Below, piece after piece: positions 13,627 through 14,992 of a stretch of DNA of 14,992 nt. Below the pieces are notes generated by a model. The model was not told the DNA's origin. It ran no database searches and worked only from the letters and a program-made list of their open reading frames with translations. Source of the stretch: an uncultured bacterium (GTDB taxonomy: Bacteria; Actinomycetota; Coriobacteriia; Coriobacteriales; Coriobacteriaceae). The position numbers were made by a program, and so were the translations under genes. The stretch's first letter is position 1, and each line of letters opens with the position of its first letter. The stretch is taken from contig CAJMPF010000016.1 in the NCBI GenBank assembly GCA_905215195.1, forward strand, positions 1 through 14,992, read 5' to 3'.

Positions 13627-14992
13627 CTACAGCTCGTTGGCCGCGTGATATGCCGTGCGGATGGCGCTGGCAATATCGGCGGTGCGCTCGCCCGAGCAGT
13701 CGCCCACGCAGGTCACGGGCACCGTCACGCCGTCCAGATCAAACGCGTTGGCCTTGGAGCCCACGGCCATCACCACGTAATCGCAGGCGATCTTCACCGG
13801 CTCCTCGGCGCCGTCCTCGGTGGTGCGAACAGCCTCCACGCCCTCGTCGGTAATGGCGGTCAGGCGGGTCTTCACGTGCTGCTCCACGTTGTGCTCTGCA
13901 AAGTCGCTCATAATCAGCGGCAGAATGGTCTCGGACTCGCCCGCGGCAATCTTGTCGAGCATCTCCACGATCGCCACCTCGCAGCCGTGCTGCAGCAGGT
14001 ACTCGGCAGTCTCGGTGCCCACCAGGCCACCGCCAATGACGGCGACGCGGCCCGTAAGCTCCACCTTGCCGGCCAGCACGTCCCAGCTCGAGACGACCTT
14101 CTCCGAATCGGCACCCGGAACGGGGATGACCACGTCGTGTGCGCCCACGGCCACAATCGCGGCGTCGGCGGCGTTGAGGTCCTCAGCGGTAGCGGCATGG
14201 TTGAGCTCGACCTTCACGCCCAGGCCGGGCAGAATCTTCTCGTAGTACTCGACCGAGCGCATGATCTCGTCCTTGCGCGGAGGCGCGGCCGCCAGCACAA
14301 TCTGGCCGCCCAGATGATCGCTCGCCTCGTAGACGGTCACGTCGTAGCCGCGCTTGGCCGCCACGCGCGCGGCCTCCAGGCCGGCGATGCCGCCGCCCAC
14401 CACGGCGATCTTCTTGTCGCCCTCGCCCGGCTTGATGGCGATGGTCGCCTCGTCGCCGTTCTCGGCATTGAGCACGCACGAAATGTACTTGCGGTTTTGA
14501 ATCGCATCGACGCAACCCTTGTTGCAGTTGAGGCACTCGCGGATGGGCTCACCCGTGGCGGCCTTCAGCGCAATGTCGGGGTCGCACATGAGCGAGCGAC
14601 CATAGGCGATGATGTCGGCGACGCCGTCTTCCAGAATCTTCTCGCCGGCCTCGACCGAGACAACACGGCCCACGGTTGCCACCGGCACGGAGACCAGGGC
14701 CTTGACGCGCTCGGCCACGGGCAGCGTCCAGTTGTAGGGCATGGCGCCCATGGGCGGAATGGTGTCGCCCATGTTGCCGGTGTGGTTGGCCTGTGCGACC
14801 TGGATCATATCGATGCCCGCGCCCTCGAGCAGCTTGGCGAACTCGCAGGCCTCGTCGGGCTGCAGGCCGCCCTTGCCGCGCGGCGTGCCGTCGGGGTTCT
14901 CCATGATCACGGGGAGCTTGTACTCCACCATCAGCTGCGGCGCGGCTTCCTTAATGGCAGCGACGACCTCCAGCGCGTAGCGAACGCGGTTC
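13627..14992 (-). CDS. NADH:flavin oxidoreductase / 2,4-dienoyl-CoA reductase family enzyme (5' end outside window)
   Basis: The frame stays open to the right edge; 454 codons are visible (from 14991), the rest of a protein usually about 640-690 residues. The internal ATG at 14931 is not the true start, because NRVRYALEVVAAIKEAAP reads in frame upstream, as expected inside the barrel. Parts seen in order: the end of an Old Yellow Enzyme TIM barrel with the FMN-phosphate GRSLMCDP motif; a [4Fe-4S] motif C-x2-C-x3-C-x11-C (about 14535-14478); an FAD-binding AVVGGGIAGLEAA; and an NAD(P)H-binding AVIGGGLVGTETA. The family includes FadH and the bile-acid enzymes BaiCD/BaiH, which reduce enoyl or dienoyl substrates in anaerobes. 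The substrate here cannot be told from this part. It ends NEL and has its own terminator. Confidence 0.93.
   Translation of the reverse strand, partial: NRVRYALEVVAAIKEAAPQLMVEYKLPVIMENPDGTPRGKGGLQPDEACEFAKLLEGAGIDMIQVAQANHTGNMGDTIPPMGAMPYNWTLPVAERVKALVSVPVATVGRVVSVEAGEKILEDGVADIIAYGRSLMCDPDIALKAATGEPIRECLNCNKGCVDAIQNRKYISCVLNAENGDEATIAIKPGEGDKKIAVVGGGIAGLEAARVAAKRGYDVTVYEASDHLGGQIVLAAAPPRKDEIMRSVEYYEKILPGLGVKVELNHAATAEDLNAADAAIVAVGAHDVVIPVPGADSEKVVSSWDVLAGKVELTGRVAVIGGGLVGTETAEYLLQHGCEVAIVEMLDKIAAGESETILPLIMSDFAEHNVEQHVKTRLTAITDEGVEAVRTTEDGAEEPVKIACDYVVMAVGSKANAFDLDGVTVPVTCVGDCSGERTADIASAIRTAYHAANEL

Noticed and set aside
14931..14931. ATG at 14931 as the start of the oxidoreductase
   Set aside because: The coding frame continues upstream to the window edge with good barrel sequence, and the protein would lack most of its FMN domain.

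Overview
The window is high-GC bacterial DNA in which every gene reads on the minus strand. The gene set is a giant VWA/pilin-repeat surface protein, an Ech-type membrane [NiFe] hydrogenase and an Old Yellow Enzyme-type oxidoreductase with an iron-sulfur cluster. Together with the codon bias, this suggests an anaerobic gut Actinomycetota of the class Coriobacteriia, with Collinsella my best guess. The taxonomic call is inference; no rRNA or marker gene is present.

Region 1 (1-6252) is the N-terminal 2084 codons of a giant secreted protein that runs off the left edge. It has a signal peptide, a von Willebrand A domain with an intact DASGS metal site, a connecting region, and then at least eleven pilin-type isopeptide-bond (Spy0128/FctA-like) repeats in a higher-order order A-B-C-D-D-D-D-A-E-B-C. 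Region 2 (6253-6988) is about 0.74 kb of non-coding DNA. It holds a cluster of TGAGACA palindromes, two tandem modules each made of a short hairpin block plus a ~160-170 nt long palindrome, and a perfect 16-bp hairpin.

Region 3 (6989-12603) is a compact operon in canonical ech order (A-B-C-D-E-F in transcription direction). Its two membrane subunits are fused into one 960-residue protein, followed by the small subunit, a NuoC-like subunit with a long Ala/Lys/Glu tail, the NiFe large subunit (which ends right at the last metal-binding motif, with no cleavable tail) and a 2x[4Fe-4S] ferredoxin. Together they would oxidise reduced ferredoxin, make H2 and pump ions. Spacings are short, with a TAATG overlap and Shine-Dalgarno sites embedded in the preceding stop regions, so translation is probably coupled.

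Region 4 (12604-13626) holds the operon's upstream region with a direct-repeat operator candidate, a clean terminator, a small two-HTH protein resembling an IS3-type OrfA without its OrfB, an AT-rich spacer, and the terminator of the next gene. Region 5 (13627-14992) is the C-terminal part of an FMN/[4Fe-4S]/FAD enzyme of the 2,4-dienoyl-CoA reductase / bile-acid BaiCD-BaiH superfamily, cut by the right edge.

The most unusual items are the paired long palindromes at 6400-6893, the fused EchA-EchB subunit, and the repeat architecture of the giant adhesin.
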